Source of the DNA: Alistipes onderdonkii | GTDB lineage: Bacteria > Bacteroidota > Bacteroidia > Bacteroidales > Rikenellaceae | NCBI RefSeq assembly: GCF_025145285.1 | Contig: NZ_CP102251.1 | Location: forward strand, 3,348,001-3,412,000 | Direction of reading: 5' to 3' | DNA length: 64,000 bases | In this document: positions 24,709 to 33,204 of the stretch, one piece after another | Layout of the letters: the number at the start of each line of letters is the position of its first letter | How positions within the stretch are numbered: the first letter of the stretch is position 1 | Translations under genes and position numbers: made by a program | Notes under the pieces: model-generated | Told to the model about the DNA's origin: nothing | Database searches by the model: none | The model's input: only the letters and a program-made list of their open reading frames with translations

Positions 24709-25461
24709 CTATTGTCTTACGTTGATATTCAGCCGGCGCAATTCCCGTTTGAGCACGGGGATCGGGATTTCGTTGTAGTGGAAGATGCTTGCCGCGAGCG
24801 CCGCGTCGGCACGGCCGAGCGTCAGCACGTCGGCAATGTGCCGCACCGACCCTGCGCCGCCCGAGGCGATGATGGGGATGGGCAGCTCGGCCAGCCGTGC
24901 GAAGGTCTCGCACGGGTAGCCGTCGCGCGTGCCGTCGTGGTCCATCGAGGTGAAGAGCAGCTCGCCCGCGCCCCGCTGGCAGACTTCGTGCGCCCATGCG
25001 AAAAGCTCGCGGTCGGTCATGCGTTTGCCGCCGTGGGTCGTGACGCGCCATACGCCGTCGGTCATCCGCGCGTCGATGGCCGCGACGACGAACTGCGACC
25101 CGTATTTCGACGCGATGGCGTCGATCAGCGCAGGGTCGCGTACGGCGGCGCTGTTGACGGTGACCTTGTCCGCCCCGGCATCGAGCAGCCGCCCGGCGTC
25201 GGCGACCGATGCGATGCCTCCGCCCACGGTGAACGGGATGTCGATGCGTTCGGCGATTCGGGCGACCAGCTCCGTGAAGGTCTGTCGTCCCTCTTCCGTG
25301 GCGCTGATGTCGAGGTATACCAGTTCGTCGGCCCCTTCGGCGGCGTATTTCGCCCCCAGTTCCACCGGGTCGCCGACGTTGCGCAGCCCGACGAAGTTGA
25401 TGCCCTTGACGGTCTGTCCCTCGCGGATGTCGAGGCAGGGGATTATGCGTTTGGCAAGCAT
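24709..25461 (-). CDS. hisF: Imidazole glycerol phosphate synthase, cyclase subunit
   Basis: 250-residue TIM barrel starting MLAKRIIPCLDIREGQTVKG. It has the catalytic Asp of CLDI, TVGGGIASVADAGRLLDAGADKVTVNSAA, the LLFTSMDHDGTRDGY loop and IIASGGAGSVRH. It joins ammonia from HisH with PRFAR to form IGP and AICAR. The start overlaps the hisA end by 19 bp, indicating translational coupling. Confidence 0.98.
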   Translation of the reverse strand: MLAKRIIPCLDIREGQTVKGINFVGLRNVGDPVELGAKYAAEGADELVYLDISATEEGRQTFTELVARIAERIDIPFTVGGGIASVADAGRLLDAGADKVTVNSAAVRDPALIDAIASKYGSQFVVAAIDARMTDGVWRVTTHGGKRMTDRELFAWAHEVCQRGAGELLFTSMDHDGTRDGYPCETFARLAELPIPIIASGGAGSVRHIADVLTLGRADAALAASIFHYNEIPIPVLKRELRRLNINVRQ

Positions 25462-26174
25462 CTTTTCAGTTCTTCGAGGGTGATACGTCCTTCGTAGAGG
25501 GCTTTGCCGACGATTACGCTGCGCAGCCCCGCGCCGTCGAGCGCCTCGATGTCGGTCATCGAGGCGATGCCGCCGCTCACGGTGATTTCCACCCCGGGGA
25601 ACTGTCCCTGCAACCCAGCGTAGAATTCCGCCGAGGTGCCGCACAGCATCCCGTCGCGGGCGATGTCGGTGCAGATGACCTGCGCGAGCCCCTGCGGTGC
25701 GAAGCGGGCGATAAGCTCCTGCGCCGTCATCTCGGATCGCTCCGCCCATCCCTGTACGGCCACCGCGCCGTCGCGGATGTCGGCGCCCAGGATCAGCTTC
25801 CCGCCGCCGAATTCGGCGAGCCATTCGGCGAACGATTCCGGTTCGCGCACGGCGATGCTGCCGCAGATGGCGCGGCTGGCGCCTGCGTCGAATACGCTGC
25901 GCAGTGCCCCGCGGCTTTTGATTCCGCCGCCGTACTGTACTTCGAGCGTGGTTTTCGTCGCCACGCGTTCCAGCACGGCGAGGTTGCGGGGCTCCGACGC
26001 CTTGGCGCCGTCGAGGTCGACCATGTGCAGCCGGCGGATGCCCGCCTCTTCGAAGCGTTGCGCCGCTTCCAGCGGGTCGCGGTAGTAGGTCGTCCGGCGG
26101 CCGTAGTCGCCCTGCGTCAGGCGCACGCAGGCGCCGCCGATGATGTCCGTTGCGGGTATGATTTCGATTTTCAT
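25443..26174 (-). CDS. hisA: ProFAR isomerase
   Basis: 243-residue TIM barrel: MKIEIIPATDIIGGACVRLTQGDY with the catalytic Asp, LEVQYGGGIKSRGALRSVFDAGASRAICGS, ICTDIARDGMLCG and ITVSGGIASMTDIEAL. It catalyses the Amadori rearrangement before the IGP synthase step. It lies between hisH and hisF with almost no spacing. Confidence 0.98.
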   Translation of the reverse strand: MKIEIIPATDIIGGACVRLTQGDYGRRTTYYRDPLEAAQRFEEAGIRRLHMVDLDGAKASEPRNLAVLERVATKTTLEVQYGGGIKSRGALRSVFDAGASRAICGSIAVREPESFAEWLAEFGGGKLILGADIRDGAVAVQGWAERSEMTAQELIARFAPQGLAQVICTDIARDGMLCGTSAEFYAGLQGQFPGVEITVSGGIASMTDIEALDGAGLRSVIVGKALYEGRITLEELKRCLPNA

Positions 26175-26178
26175 GTCA

Positions 26179-26766
26179 TCAGAGTTTTAGGAAATTGCGC
26201 AGTATCCGCTCGCCCGCCCGCCCGCTCTTTTCGGGGTGGAACTGCGTGCCGAAGAAATTGCCGCGCCCCAGGGCGGCGCTGAATATCCCTCCGTAGTCGG
26301 TTTGGGCGATCGTGGCGTCGCACGCCTGTGCCGCGTAGGAGTGGACATAGTAGAGGTAGGTGCCTTCGCCGAGGCCGTCGAAAAGCGGGCTGCGGAGCCT
26401 GCCGACGGTGTCCCAGCCTACGTGGGGAATCTTCAGCGGATTTTCCCCGCCTCTCAGCCGCACGACGTGCGCCGGGAAGATGCCCAGGCAGCGGGTGTCT
26501 CCCTCCTCGCTGTCCAGGCACATCAGCTGCATGCCGATGCAGATGCCCAGTACGGGTTGCGTCAGGGTGGGGATGAGCGCATCCAGTCCCCGTTCGCGGA
26601 GTTTGGCCATTGCCGACGAGGCTTCGCCCACGCCCGGGAGGAGCACCCTGTCCGCCTGCCGCAGCACCGCGGCGTCGGACGTGACCGTAAATTCGGCGCC
26701 GATGCGCCGCAGGGCATTGGCTACCGAACGCAGGTTGCCCGTATCGTAATCCGTGATCGCTATCAT
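26179..26766 (-). CDS. hisH: Imidazole glycerol phosphate synthase, glutamine amidotransferase subunit
   Basis: 195-residue class I amidotransferase. It has MIAITDYDTGNLRSV, the oxyanion loop LLPGVGEA, the nucleophile Cys in LGICIGMQLM, and the His-Glu of the triad in FFGTQFHPEKSG. The start codon overlaps the hisB stop by 4 bp (ATGA). Confidence 0.98.
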   Translation of the reverse strand: MIAITDYDTGNLRSVANALRRIGAEFTVTSDAAVLRQADRVLLPGVGEASSAMAKLRERGLDALIPTLTQPVLGICIGMQLMCLDSEEGDTRCLGIFPAHVVRLRGGENPLKIPHVGWDTVGRLRSPLFDGLGEGTYLYYVHSYAAQACDATIAQTDYGGIFSAALGRGNFFGTQFHPEKSGRAGERILRNFLKL

Positions 26767-28193
26767 AGTATGCCTTTGCTGCTGGGTATGTCGTATCCGA
26801 AGCCGGTGCGTGCCACGGCCATGCGCAGCGCACGCGCGAAAGCCTTGAAGATCGCCTCGGCCTTGTGGTGGTCGTTCCCGCCGCGCGCCGAAATCTGCAG
26901 GTTGCAGCGTGCCGCGCAGCAGAGCGAGTGGAAAAAGTGGCGGAACATCTCCGTCGGGACGTCCCCGACCCGCTCGCGGCGGAATTCGGCGTCCCATTCG
27001 AAGTCGATGCGCCCCCCGAAGTCGAGCAGTACCAGCGCCCGGCAGTCGTCCATCGGCAGTGCGAAGCCGTAGCGGCCGATGCCCGCCTTCGACCCCAGGG
27101 CGCGGTCGATGGCCTCGCCCAGCACGATCGCCACGTCTTCCATCGTGTGGTGTTCGTCGATGTCCAGGTCGCCGTGCGCCTCCACCGTGAGCGACACCCC
27201 GCCGTGGTGGGCGATCTGGGCCAGCATGTGATCCAGGAACCGCAGCCCGGTGGAAATCCCGTCGCCCGGGGCGCCGCCGCATCCCGCCGGGGAATACGGC
27301 GGGATGTCCGTGCCCGGTGTGCCGGGGCTGTCCGCCCGATTTCCCGGTGTGCCGTTCCCGGGGCTGCTTGACAGGCCGTTTTCCGAGGTTTCCGGCAGGG
27401 TGCCCGCTCCGGTTTCCTTTCCGCCGTTCCGTACAGCGCCACAGGTGCCGTACGCCGCATCGTCAGATGTGCCGTTCTTACTGCCAGCCGTATTTTCCGG
27501 TCTGCCTTCCGTCCCGTTTTCCGTCGTTCCGTTCTCCGCCATTTCGTTCTCCGCTGTCCCGCAGGTGCCGAAGCCCCGGCCGTCGAGGTCGAGCCGTACG
27601 GTGATTCGCGTTTCGCGCGTTTCGCGCGTCACGACGACCCGCCGTTCCCCGCGGCGGATGTATTCCGCGATCTCGGCCCACGAGTCCGTGATGAGCACGC
27701 ATGCCTCTTCCGCGCCTGCTTCCCGCAGCATCCTGCGCCCCTCGGCGGCAGGCGCCAGGAGGATGCCCTTCGCCCCGAGGTTGCGCGCCAGCAGGATGTC
27801 GGTCGCCCGGTCGCCGACGACGTAGCTCGCCCCGAGGTCGTACGACCCGTCCGTGTAGCGGCCGAACATGCCCGTACGGGGTTTGCGCGTCGGGGCATCG
27901 TCGCTTTCGAACGTGCGGTCGATGAGCATGTCGTCGAACGCGACGCCTTCGCCTGCGAGCGTGCGCAGCATTTTTTCGTGCGGCGGCCGGAAATCCTCCT
28001 CCGGGAAGGCCTCCGTGCCCAGCCCGTCCTGGTTCGTCGCCATCACCAGTTCGAAATCCAGCCCCCGGAGCGTCCGGAGCGCCGAGATCGCACCGGGTAT
28101 GAATTCCAGCTTTTCGAGGCTGTCGACCTGGTAATCTGCGGGCGGCTCCGCGATCACGGTGCCGTCGCGGTCTATGAAGAGCGCTTTTTTCAT
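26763..28193 (-). CDS. hisB: Bifunctional histidinol phosphatase / IGP dehydratase with a large internal insertion
   Basis: 476 residues, about 100 more than usual for bifunctional HisB. The N-terminal HAD phosphatase (about 1-165) has LFIDRDGTV and VVGDRATDILLARNLGAKG. The IGP dehydratase domain begins at RETRITVRLDLDGRG (about 193-207). It is interrupted by about 104 residues rich in Gly, Asn, Thr, Glu and Pro (about 208-311, coordinates about 27261-27569). It then resumes at ISTGLRFLDHMLAQIAHHGG with both metal motifs, DIDEHHTMEDVAIVLGEA and GGNDHHKAEAIFKAFARAL. The frame is intact. The insert falls exactly between the first beta strand and the TGxxFxDHML segment. Confidence 0.95.
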   Translation of the reverse strand: MKKALFIDRDGTVIAEPPADYQVDSLEKLEFIPGAISALRTLRGLDFELVMATNQDGLGTEAFPEEDFRPPHEKMLRTLAGEGVAFDDMLIDRTFESDDAPTRKPRTGMFGRYTDGSYDLGASYVVGDRATDILLARNLGAKGILLAPAAEGRRMLREAGAEEACVLITDSWAEIAEYIRRGERRVVVTRETRETRITVRLDLDGRGFGTCGTAENEMAENGTTENGTEGRPENTAGSKNGTSDDAAYGTCGAVRNGGKETGAGTLPETSENGLSSSPGNGTPGNRADSPGTPGTDIPPYSPAGCGGAPGDGISTGLRFLDHMLAQIAHHGGVSLTVEAHGDLDIDEHHTMEDVAIVLGEAIDRALGSKAGIGRYGFALPMDDCRALVLLDFGGRIDFEWDAEFRRERVGDVPTEMFRHFFHSLCCAARCNLQISARGGNDHHKAEAIFKAFARALRMAVARTGFGYDIPSSKGIL

Positions 28194-29224
28194 GGGCGGA
28201 AATTTTTGACGGTTTCCAACATGCGGTCGTTCTCCTCCGGGCGCCCGACCGTGATGCGCAGGCAGCCTTCGCAACCTGCGATCCGCGAACGGTTGCGGAC
28301 GATGACCCCCGCTGCGACCAGCTCCCGGTACAACAGGTCGGGTGCCGCGGTTCTTACCAGCAGGAAGTTGCCTTCCGACGGGTAGACCTGCCCGATGCAG
28401 GAGCATGCCGCGAGTGCCGCCGCCAGGCGCGAGCGTTCGGCGCGGATCGCCGCCACCTCGGCCGAGATGTCCCTGCGGAGCGATTCCGCGACGGCCCGCT
28501 GCGTGAGCGTGTTGATGTTGTAAGGGTATTTCACCCGGCCGAATAGGCCGGCGATCTGCTCCGAGGCGAAAGCCAGTCCGAGCCTCAGCCCGGCCATGCC
28601 CCACGCCTTGGAGAGCGTCTGGAGGACGATCAGGTTCGGGAACTCGCCCAGCCGCGGCAGGAACCCGCCGCCGTCGGCGAAGTCGATGTAGGCTTCGTCC
28701 AGCACGACGATGCCGTCGAAGCGGCGGAGCAGGCTTTCGATCTCCTGCGCCGGGAACGCATTGCCCGTGGGGTTGTTGGGCGAGCAGAGCCACATCAGCT
28801 TCGTGCGCTCGTCGGCTGCCGCCAGCAGCGCCCCGACCGGGAGCGAGTAGCCGGCTCCCAGCGGCACTTCGCGCATCTGCACGTCGTTCGTCGCTGCCGC
28901 TACGCGGTACATCCCGTAGGTCGGGGCGATCGACACGGCGTTGTCCAGCCCCGGCCGGCAGAAGATCCGGAATGCGAGGTCGATGGCCTCGTCGCTGCCG
29001 TTGCCGATGAAGATCCGTCCGGCGTCCACGCCTTTCAGTTCCGCGATCAGGGCTTTCAGCGCCCGCTGGTGCGGGTCGGGGTAACGGTTAACGCCGTTGT
29101 CGTAGGGGCTTTCGTTGGCGTCGAGCCATACGTCGATCCCGCCGCCCGCATATTCGTCGCGGGCCGTGGAGTAGGGTTGCAGCGCCTGGATGTTGGGGCG
29201 CACCAACTGCGACAGCGGTTTCAT
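28190..29224 (-). CDS. hisC: Histidinol-phosphate aminotransferase
   Basis: 344-residue PLP enzyme of fold type I. It has LDANESPYDNGVNRYPDP, IFIGNGSDEAIDLAFR, WLCSPNNPTGNAFP, VVLDEAYIDFAD and the PLP-Lys motif TLSKAWGMAGLRLGLAFAS. The stop overlaps the hisB start and the start overlaps the hisD stop, both by ATGA. Confidence 0.97.
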   Translation of the reverse strand: MKPLSQLVRPNIQALQPYSTARDEYAGGGIDVWLDANESPYDNGVNRYPDPHQRALKALIAELKGVDAGRIFIGNGSDEAIDLAFRIFCRPGLDNAVSIAPTYGMYRVAAATNDVQMREVPLGAGYSLPVGALLAAADERTKLMWLCSPNNPTGNAFPAQEIESLLRRFDGIVVLDEAYIDFADGGGFLPRLGEFPNLIVLQTLSKAWGMAGLRLGLAFASEQIAGLFGRVKYPYNINTLTQRAVAESLRRDISAEVAAIRAERSRLAAALAACSCIGQVYPSEGNFLLVRTAAPDLLYRELVAAGVIVRNRSRIAGCEGCLRITVGRPEENDRMLETVKNFRP

Positions 29225-30516
29225 AGTATCCCTCCTTTCATCCGGACGCGCACGGCGTTGGCGTGTGCGTCGAGCCCTTCGGCCTCGGCCATGGCCGTGA
29301 TTGCGGGCGCCAGCGCGTCGAGCCCGTCGCGCGTCAGCTCCTGGAATGTGATCTTGCGCATGAAACTGTCGACGTTCACCCCGCTGCAGGCACGGGCCCA
29401 GCCGCCCGTGGGCAGCGTGTGGTTGGTGCCCGAGGCGTAGTCCCCGGCGCTTTCGGGCGAGTAATTGCCGATGAAGACGCTGCCCGCGGCCGTGATCTTG
29501 GCGGCGATGCCCCATGCGTCGCGCATCGAGACGATCAGGTGCTCCGGGGCATAGGCGTTGGCGAACGCAATCTGCTTGTATTCCTCGTCGAACAATACGA
29601 TCCGGCTGTTGGCCAGCGAATTGCGGATCGCCTCGCCGCGGCTGAGGTACCGGATCTGCTCCTCGACGGCCCGGGTTACCTGCCGTGCGAAACGCTCCGT
29701 ACGGCAGACCAGGATGGCCTGGCTGTCGTCCCCGTGCTCGGCCTGCGACAGCAGGTCGGCGGCGACGAATTCCGCCCGGGCGCTGTTGTCGGCCAGCACC
29801 ATCACTTCCGAAGGGCCTGCCGGCAGGTCTACGGCCACGGCCTGGGCGCTTACCAGCTGCTTGGCGCGGGTGACGTACCGGTTTCCCGGGCCGAAGATTT
29901 TTTCGACGTGCGGGATGCTTTCCGTGCCGTAGGCCATGGCGGCCACGGCCTGCGCCCCGCCGACGGCGAAGATGCGGTCGACGCCGCACAGGTCGGCGGC
30001 GAAAAGCACCTCGGGGGCGATCTTCCCGCCGCGTCCGGCCGGGGTGCAGAGCACGACCTCGCCGCACCCGGCGATCCGGGCGGGCAGGGCGAGCATCAGC
30101 ACCGTCGAGAAGAGCGGGGCGTTGCCGCCCGGGATGTAGAGCCCCACGCGGCCGATGGCTACGGCACGCTGCACGCACCGCACGCCGGGCATCACTTCGA
30201 TGTCGACCTGCGGCGGGAGCTGGGCCCTGTGGAAGGCTTCGATATTGGACTTGGCGATCGCAAGCGCCGTCTTGAGCCGTTGCGGCACGGCTTTGGCCGC
30301 TTCGGTGCGCTGCCTGCGGGAAACCTCGAACCTCTCGGGGACGTAACCTTCGATGCGGGCCACGAGGTCGCGCAGCGCCTTGTCGCCGCCCGTGCGCACC
30401 TGTGAGAGGATGGCGGCGACCCGTTCCGTGATTTCGCCCTCCTGCCGCGTGCAGCGGGCCGTGAGGGCCGGCCATTCACGGCGCGGCGGGTTGTTGTGGA
30501 TTTTCAGCATTTCCAT
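29221..30516 (-). CDS. hisD: Histidinol dehydrogenase
   Basis: 431 residues. It has IGRVGLYIPGGNAPLFSTVLMLALPA, the zinc/NAD region AVGGAQAVAAMAYGTESIPHVEKIFGPGN, DLPAGPSEVMVLAD, the catalytic EH in NAYAPEHL, and SGTNHTLPTGGWAR. It oxidises histidinol to histidine in two NAD-dependent steps. Confidence 0.98.
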   Translation of the reverse strand: MEMLKIHNNPPRREWPALTARCTRQEGEITERVAAILSQVRTGGDKALRDLVARIEGYVPERFEVSRRQRTEAAKAVPQRLKTALAIAKSNIEAFHRAQLPPQVDIEVMPGVRCVQRAVAIGRVGLYIPGGNAPLFSTVLMLALPARIAGCGEVVLCTPAGRGGKIAPEVLFAADLCGVDRIFAVGGAQAVAAMAYGTESIPHVEKIFGPGNRYVTRAKQLVSAQAVAVDLPAGPSEVMVLADNSARAEFVAADLLSQAEHGDDSQAILVCRTERFARQVTRAVEEQIRYLSRGEAIRNSLANSRIVLFDEEYKQIAFANAYAPEHLIVSMRDAWGIAAKITAAGSVFIGNYSPESAGDYASGTNHTLPTGGWARACSGVNVDSFMRKITFQELTRDGLDALAPAITAMAEAEGLDAHANAVRVRMKGGIL

Positions 30517-30535
30517 ATCCGGGTGTTTTTCGGGG

Positions 30536-31387
30536 TCAGCGGATCATGTTTTCGAGCGTCAGCACCAGGATGTCCTCCGCGCCGATCTCCTTGAGCCGTT
30601 CGATGCGTTCCCAGAGCTGGGATTCGCTGATCACGGCGTGTATCGAACACCATCCCTCCTGCGCCAGCGGCAGGATCGTGGGGCTGCGCATGCCGGGCAG
30701 GATGACGATCGCTTCCTGGAGTTTCTCCGCCGGGAGGTTCATCAGCACGTATTTCATGCCCCGGCTTTCGAGGATGGAGTTGAAGCGGAAGGTGAGCTGT
30801 GCCGTTTCACGGCGCTTCGCCTCGTCCATTTCCGGGTTGGCGATCAGCACCGCCTCGGAATAAAAGACCTTCTCGACTTCGACCAGCCCGTTCGAGATGA
30901 GCGTGCCGCCCGACGATACGATGTCGAAGATCGCATCGGACATCCCGACCGCCGGGGCGATCTCCACGGAACCCTCGATGGTGTGTATTTCGGCATCGAT
31001 GCCCTTTTCGGCGAAGAACCGCGTGAGGATGTTGGGGTAGGAGGTGGCGACGCGCTTGCCGCGGAAATAATCCAGCCCTTCGTATGCCACCGTGCGTTCC
31101 ACGGCCAGCGAGATGCGGCAGTTCCCGAACCCGAGATCCATCGCCTGCTCTACGCGGAATCCTTTCTCCGCCACTTCGTTCAGCCCCACGATGCCCAGGT
31201 CGGCGACGCCCATCGCCACGGCCTGCGGGATGTCGTCGTCGCGCAGGTAGAGCACTTCCAGCGGGAAGCCCCCGGCGCGCGAGATGAGTTTGCGTTTGCT
31301 TTCGGCGACGCGGATGCCCGCCTCGGAGAGCAGTTCGATGCTCTGTTCATTGAGTCGGCCCTTGGCCTGGATTGCGATTCTCAGCAT
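30536..31387 (-). CDS. hisG: ATP phosphoribosyltransferase, long form
   Basis: 283 residues: MLRIAIQAKGRLNEQSIELLSEAG, DLGIVGLNEVAEKG, the PRPP-binding loop DAIFDIVSSGGTLISNGL, and a C-terminal ACT-like regulatory domain (about 210-283). This domain marks the long form that works without HisZ and is feedback-inhibited by histidine. It is the first structural gene of the operon, preceded by an attenuator and leader peptide. Confidence 0.97.
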   Translation of the reverse strand: MLRIAIQAKGRLNEQSIELLSEAGIRVAESKRKLISRAGGFPLEVLYLRDDDIPQAVAMGVADLGIVGLNEVAEKGFRVEQAMDLGFGNCRISLAVERTVAYEGLDYFRGKRVATSYPNILTRFFAEKGIDAEIHTIEGSVEIAPAVGMSDAIFDIVSSGGTLISNGLVEVEKVFYSEAVLIANPEMDEAKRRETAQLTFRFNSILESRGMKYVLMNLPAEKLQEAIVILPGMRSPTILPLAQEGWCSIHAVISESQLWERIERLKEIGAEDILVLTLENMIR

Positions 31388-31429
31388 TTTTGTCTCGTTT
31401 TTGGCACACCGCCCGCGGCATAAGCATCG

Positions 31430-31454
31430 AAAAAGCCCACCCGCAGGGGTGAGC
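31430..31454 (-). terminator. his operon attenuator (intrinsic terminator in the leader)
   Basis: On the minus strand GCTCACCC-CTGC-GGGTGGGC is followed by TTTTT. It lies between the leader peptide and hisG. The 5' arm plus loop (31441-31453) is complementary at 11 of 13 positions to the 3' end of the leader peptide gene (31508-31520), which would form the competing antiterminator. Confidence 0.88.
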
Positions 31455-31508
31455 TTCGTATATACTTTTGTTAAACTTTATGGTTTCGTTTACATGTGCA
31501 TATCCGTC

Positions 31509-31562
31509 TTACCCCTTCGGAAAGTGGTGATGGTGATGATGGATATGGTGAAATATTGCCAT
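31509..31562 (-). CDS. hisL: his operon leader peptide
   Basis: 17 residues, MAIFHHIHHHHHHFPKG, with eight His codons including a run of six. It begins about 10 nt after the predicted transcription start and ends 54 bp before the attenuator stem. Stalling at His codons when charged tRNA-His is scarce would leave the 3' end of this gene free to pair with the terminator arm. Confidence 0.9.
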   Translation of the reverse strand: MAIFHHIHHHHHHFPKG

Positions 31563-31579
31563 GTATACTGTCGTTGGGA

Positions 31580-31610
31580 CAAATGTATGTATTTTGTCCG
31601 AAAAAACAAA
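31580..31610 (-). promoter_or_regulatory. his operon promoter
   Basis: On the minus strand TTTG (31607-31610), a 19-nt spacer and TACATTTG (31580-31587) match the Bacteroidota consensus exactly. The predicted start is near 31573. Confidence 0.88.
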
Positions 31611-32086
31611 ATTCCAAGTAAATTTTTTTAATATATTTCCAAAATCAACCCTGAACACCTTAGGCGTGATCTTCGCCTGTCCCTTGCGGCCTGTTTCCGG
31701 GGGCGGGCAATCGGTGTGGGGAGTTTGCAAAAATTGCACTCCCGGTATCCGGGTGTCTGCAATGCCGGCATCCGGGCCCTGCAGCCGGATCCGGTATCCG
31801 GGCTCGGGACGTCCGCAATGGCTGGTTCCTGCTTTCTGTCGCAGGCAATGCCTGCTGTCCGGGCTCCCGGCCGCCGCCGTGTCGGGTCTCACGATCACTG
31901 GCGCCGCCCGTCGCCCGGCAATCCTGCTTAGGCCGCTCTCCGGGATCTCGTGCTTTGGCTGCCGGCCCCGCCCGATACCCGGCGCGGCGGTGCCGTGTCC
32001 GGCAGGTGCGCCAGAAATGTATACTTTAAAACTGGTTTTGTTGACATATCCGCCGCCCTTTGCCTTCATCGTGTCCGTTTTTTTGC
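31611..32086. other. Intergenic region, GC-rich, no gene recognised
   Basis: An AT-rich flank carries the his promoter. The part from 31680 to 32010 is GC-rich with many small CCGG-containing dyads (for example CAGGCA-A-TGCCTG near 31840). Open frames on both strands here have no recognisable domain and look accidental. Confidence 0.45.
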
Positions 32087-32094
32087 TATTTTTG
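32087..32094 (+). promoter_or_regulatory. -7 element for the ferredoxin-like gene
   Basis: TATTTTTG fits TAnnTTTG and lies 18 bp before the first possible ATG. The -33 match is poor. Confidence 0.45.
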
Positions 32095-32126
32095 CTTGCT
32101 GACGGACACACATGAACATTATTTAT

Positions 32127-32348
32127 ATGGAACAGGAAAAGAAACGTATCGAATATACCAACGGCGAGATCGTCGTGGTATGGCAGCCGCATCTCTGCAT
32201 CCATGCGGGCGTATGTGTCAAGATGCTGCCGGAAGTTTACCGTCCCTCGGAGCGTCCGTGGGTGAAACTGGAGAATTCCACGACCGACAAGATCATTGCG
32301 CAGGTGGAGAAGTGCCCCTCGGGGGCGCTGTCTTACCGCAAGGCATGA
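32127..32348 (+). CDS. Small iron-sulfur (divergent 4Fe-4S mono-cluster, Fer4_19-type) protein
   Basis: 73 residues from the ATG at 32127, or 78 from the ATG at 32112. It has the pattern YTNGEIVVVWQPHLCIHAGVCVKMLPEVYRP...EKCPSGALSY with three Cys placed as in the divergent mono-cluster ferredoxin family. It is probably a small electron carrier or redox sensor. It is followed by a strong terminator. Confidence 0.82.
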   Translation: MEQEKKRIEYTNGEIVVVWQPHLCIHAGVCVKMLPEVYRPSERPWVKLENSTTDKIIAQVEKCPSGALSYRKA

Positions 32349-32375
32349 AGCAGCGCGGTACCCCCGCTGCATGGA

Positions 32376-32403
32376 AAACCCCGGAACGCCTGTTCCGGGG
32401 TTT
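32376..32403 (+). terminator. Terminator after the ferredoxin-like gene
   Basis: A perfect 12-bp stem AAACCCCGGAAC / GTTCCGGGGTTT with a 4-nt loop lies 27 bp after the stop codon. Confidence 0.8.
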
Positions 32404-32614
32404 GTTTTCCCCGGGCGGGAAGTGTGGCTCCGGGGCTTGTTTTTACCTGTTGTTCGGGGGCGGCTGCTCCGGTTTTACCCATGCCCCTGCATCTGTGGTT
32501 TCGGGGGAGGACAGTCACGGTGTTCCGGTTTTACCCGTTGTCCCTGCTGCCGTGATTCCCGGGGGGGGCAGTTGCGGCGCTCCGGAGTAGGGGAGCGGGA
32601 GGGGAGTCCGGGGC

Positions 32615-33178
32615 TTATTCATCCGCTTCGCCGTATACCTCGCCGCGGAGTGCGTCGTCCGAATAGACGTGCAGGCTGTGCCCCGTGGGGCTCAGGCAGG
32701 TGATGCGGTGTATGTGGTTGTCGAAACATCCCGGCTTCCCGATTGCGAAGAATGCACACGGGGCTTCGACCTCGGCGCTGTGCACCGGACGTGCCGTGCC
32801 GTCGCCTGCGGGCTCGAAGATTTCGAGCCGGAACCTGCCGTCGGCGAAGTGGTAGCCTGCGAACTGCGGGTGGGCATGGATGCTCGTGCGGTTGCCCTCC
32901 TGCCAGCTCATCACGATCGCCTCCCATCCCGTTTCCGGCGATCGGCCCAGATAGGTGCGGCGGTAGGCGGTCGCGGAATAGTCGTCGAATGCCGTCAGCG
33001 GATGCCCCTCGAGCCAGCCGAGCACATAGCCCTGTATTCGCTCGCCCAATGCGTCGTCGACGGGTTTCCTGTCGGTGATCCCCGTCAACCCGGTGAAAAA
33101 CTCCCCGTATTCGGCCGTGTTGGCCGAAGCCTCCTGCAAATCCTCCGCGAGTGTCGTCGCATGTCGTTCCTGTTTCAT
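32615..33178 (-). CDS. Cysteine dioxygenase-type cupin protein
   Basis: 187 residues. The core is YRRTYLGRSPETGWEAIVMSWQEGNRTSIHAHPQFAGYHFADGRFRLEIFEP with the H-x-H iron ligands, followed by the second motif FDNHIHRI and SLHVYSDD. This matches cysteine-dioxygenase-like cupins, which oxidise thiols using non-haem iron. Specificity for cysteine is not proven. An upstream in-frame ATG at 33199 is rejected because the -7 element at 33197-33204 overlaps it. Confidence 0.8.
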   Translation of the reverse strand: MKQERHATTLAEDLQEASANTAEYGEFFTGLTGITDRKPVDDALGERIQGYVLGWLEGHPLTAFDDYSATAYRRTYLGRSPETGWEAIVMSWQEGNRTSIHAHPQFAGYHFADGRFRLEIFEPAGDGTARPVHSAEVEAPCAFFAIGKPGCFDNHIHRITCLSPTGHSLHVYSDDALRGEVYGEADE

Positions 33179-33196
33179 GGTGTTGTCTTTTTGGTG

Positions 33197-33204
33197 CAAA
33201 GATA
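33197..33204 (-). promoter_or_regulatory. -7 element of the dioxygenase-like gene
   Basis: TATCTTTG on the minus strand lies 18 bp before the ATG at 33178. A possible TTTG sits only 15 nt further upstream. It decides the start codon of the gene. Confidence 0.55.

Noticed and set aside
27261..27569. Frameshift or separate gene inside hisB
   Set aside because: The frame is continuous from the phosphatase to the end of the dehydratase domain, and the inserted segment has no start or domain of its own.
31561..32372. Long open frames on both strands across the his leader region
   Set aside because: The minus frame merely extends upstream from the short leader peptide through the promoter, and the plus frame has no recognisable domain.
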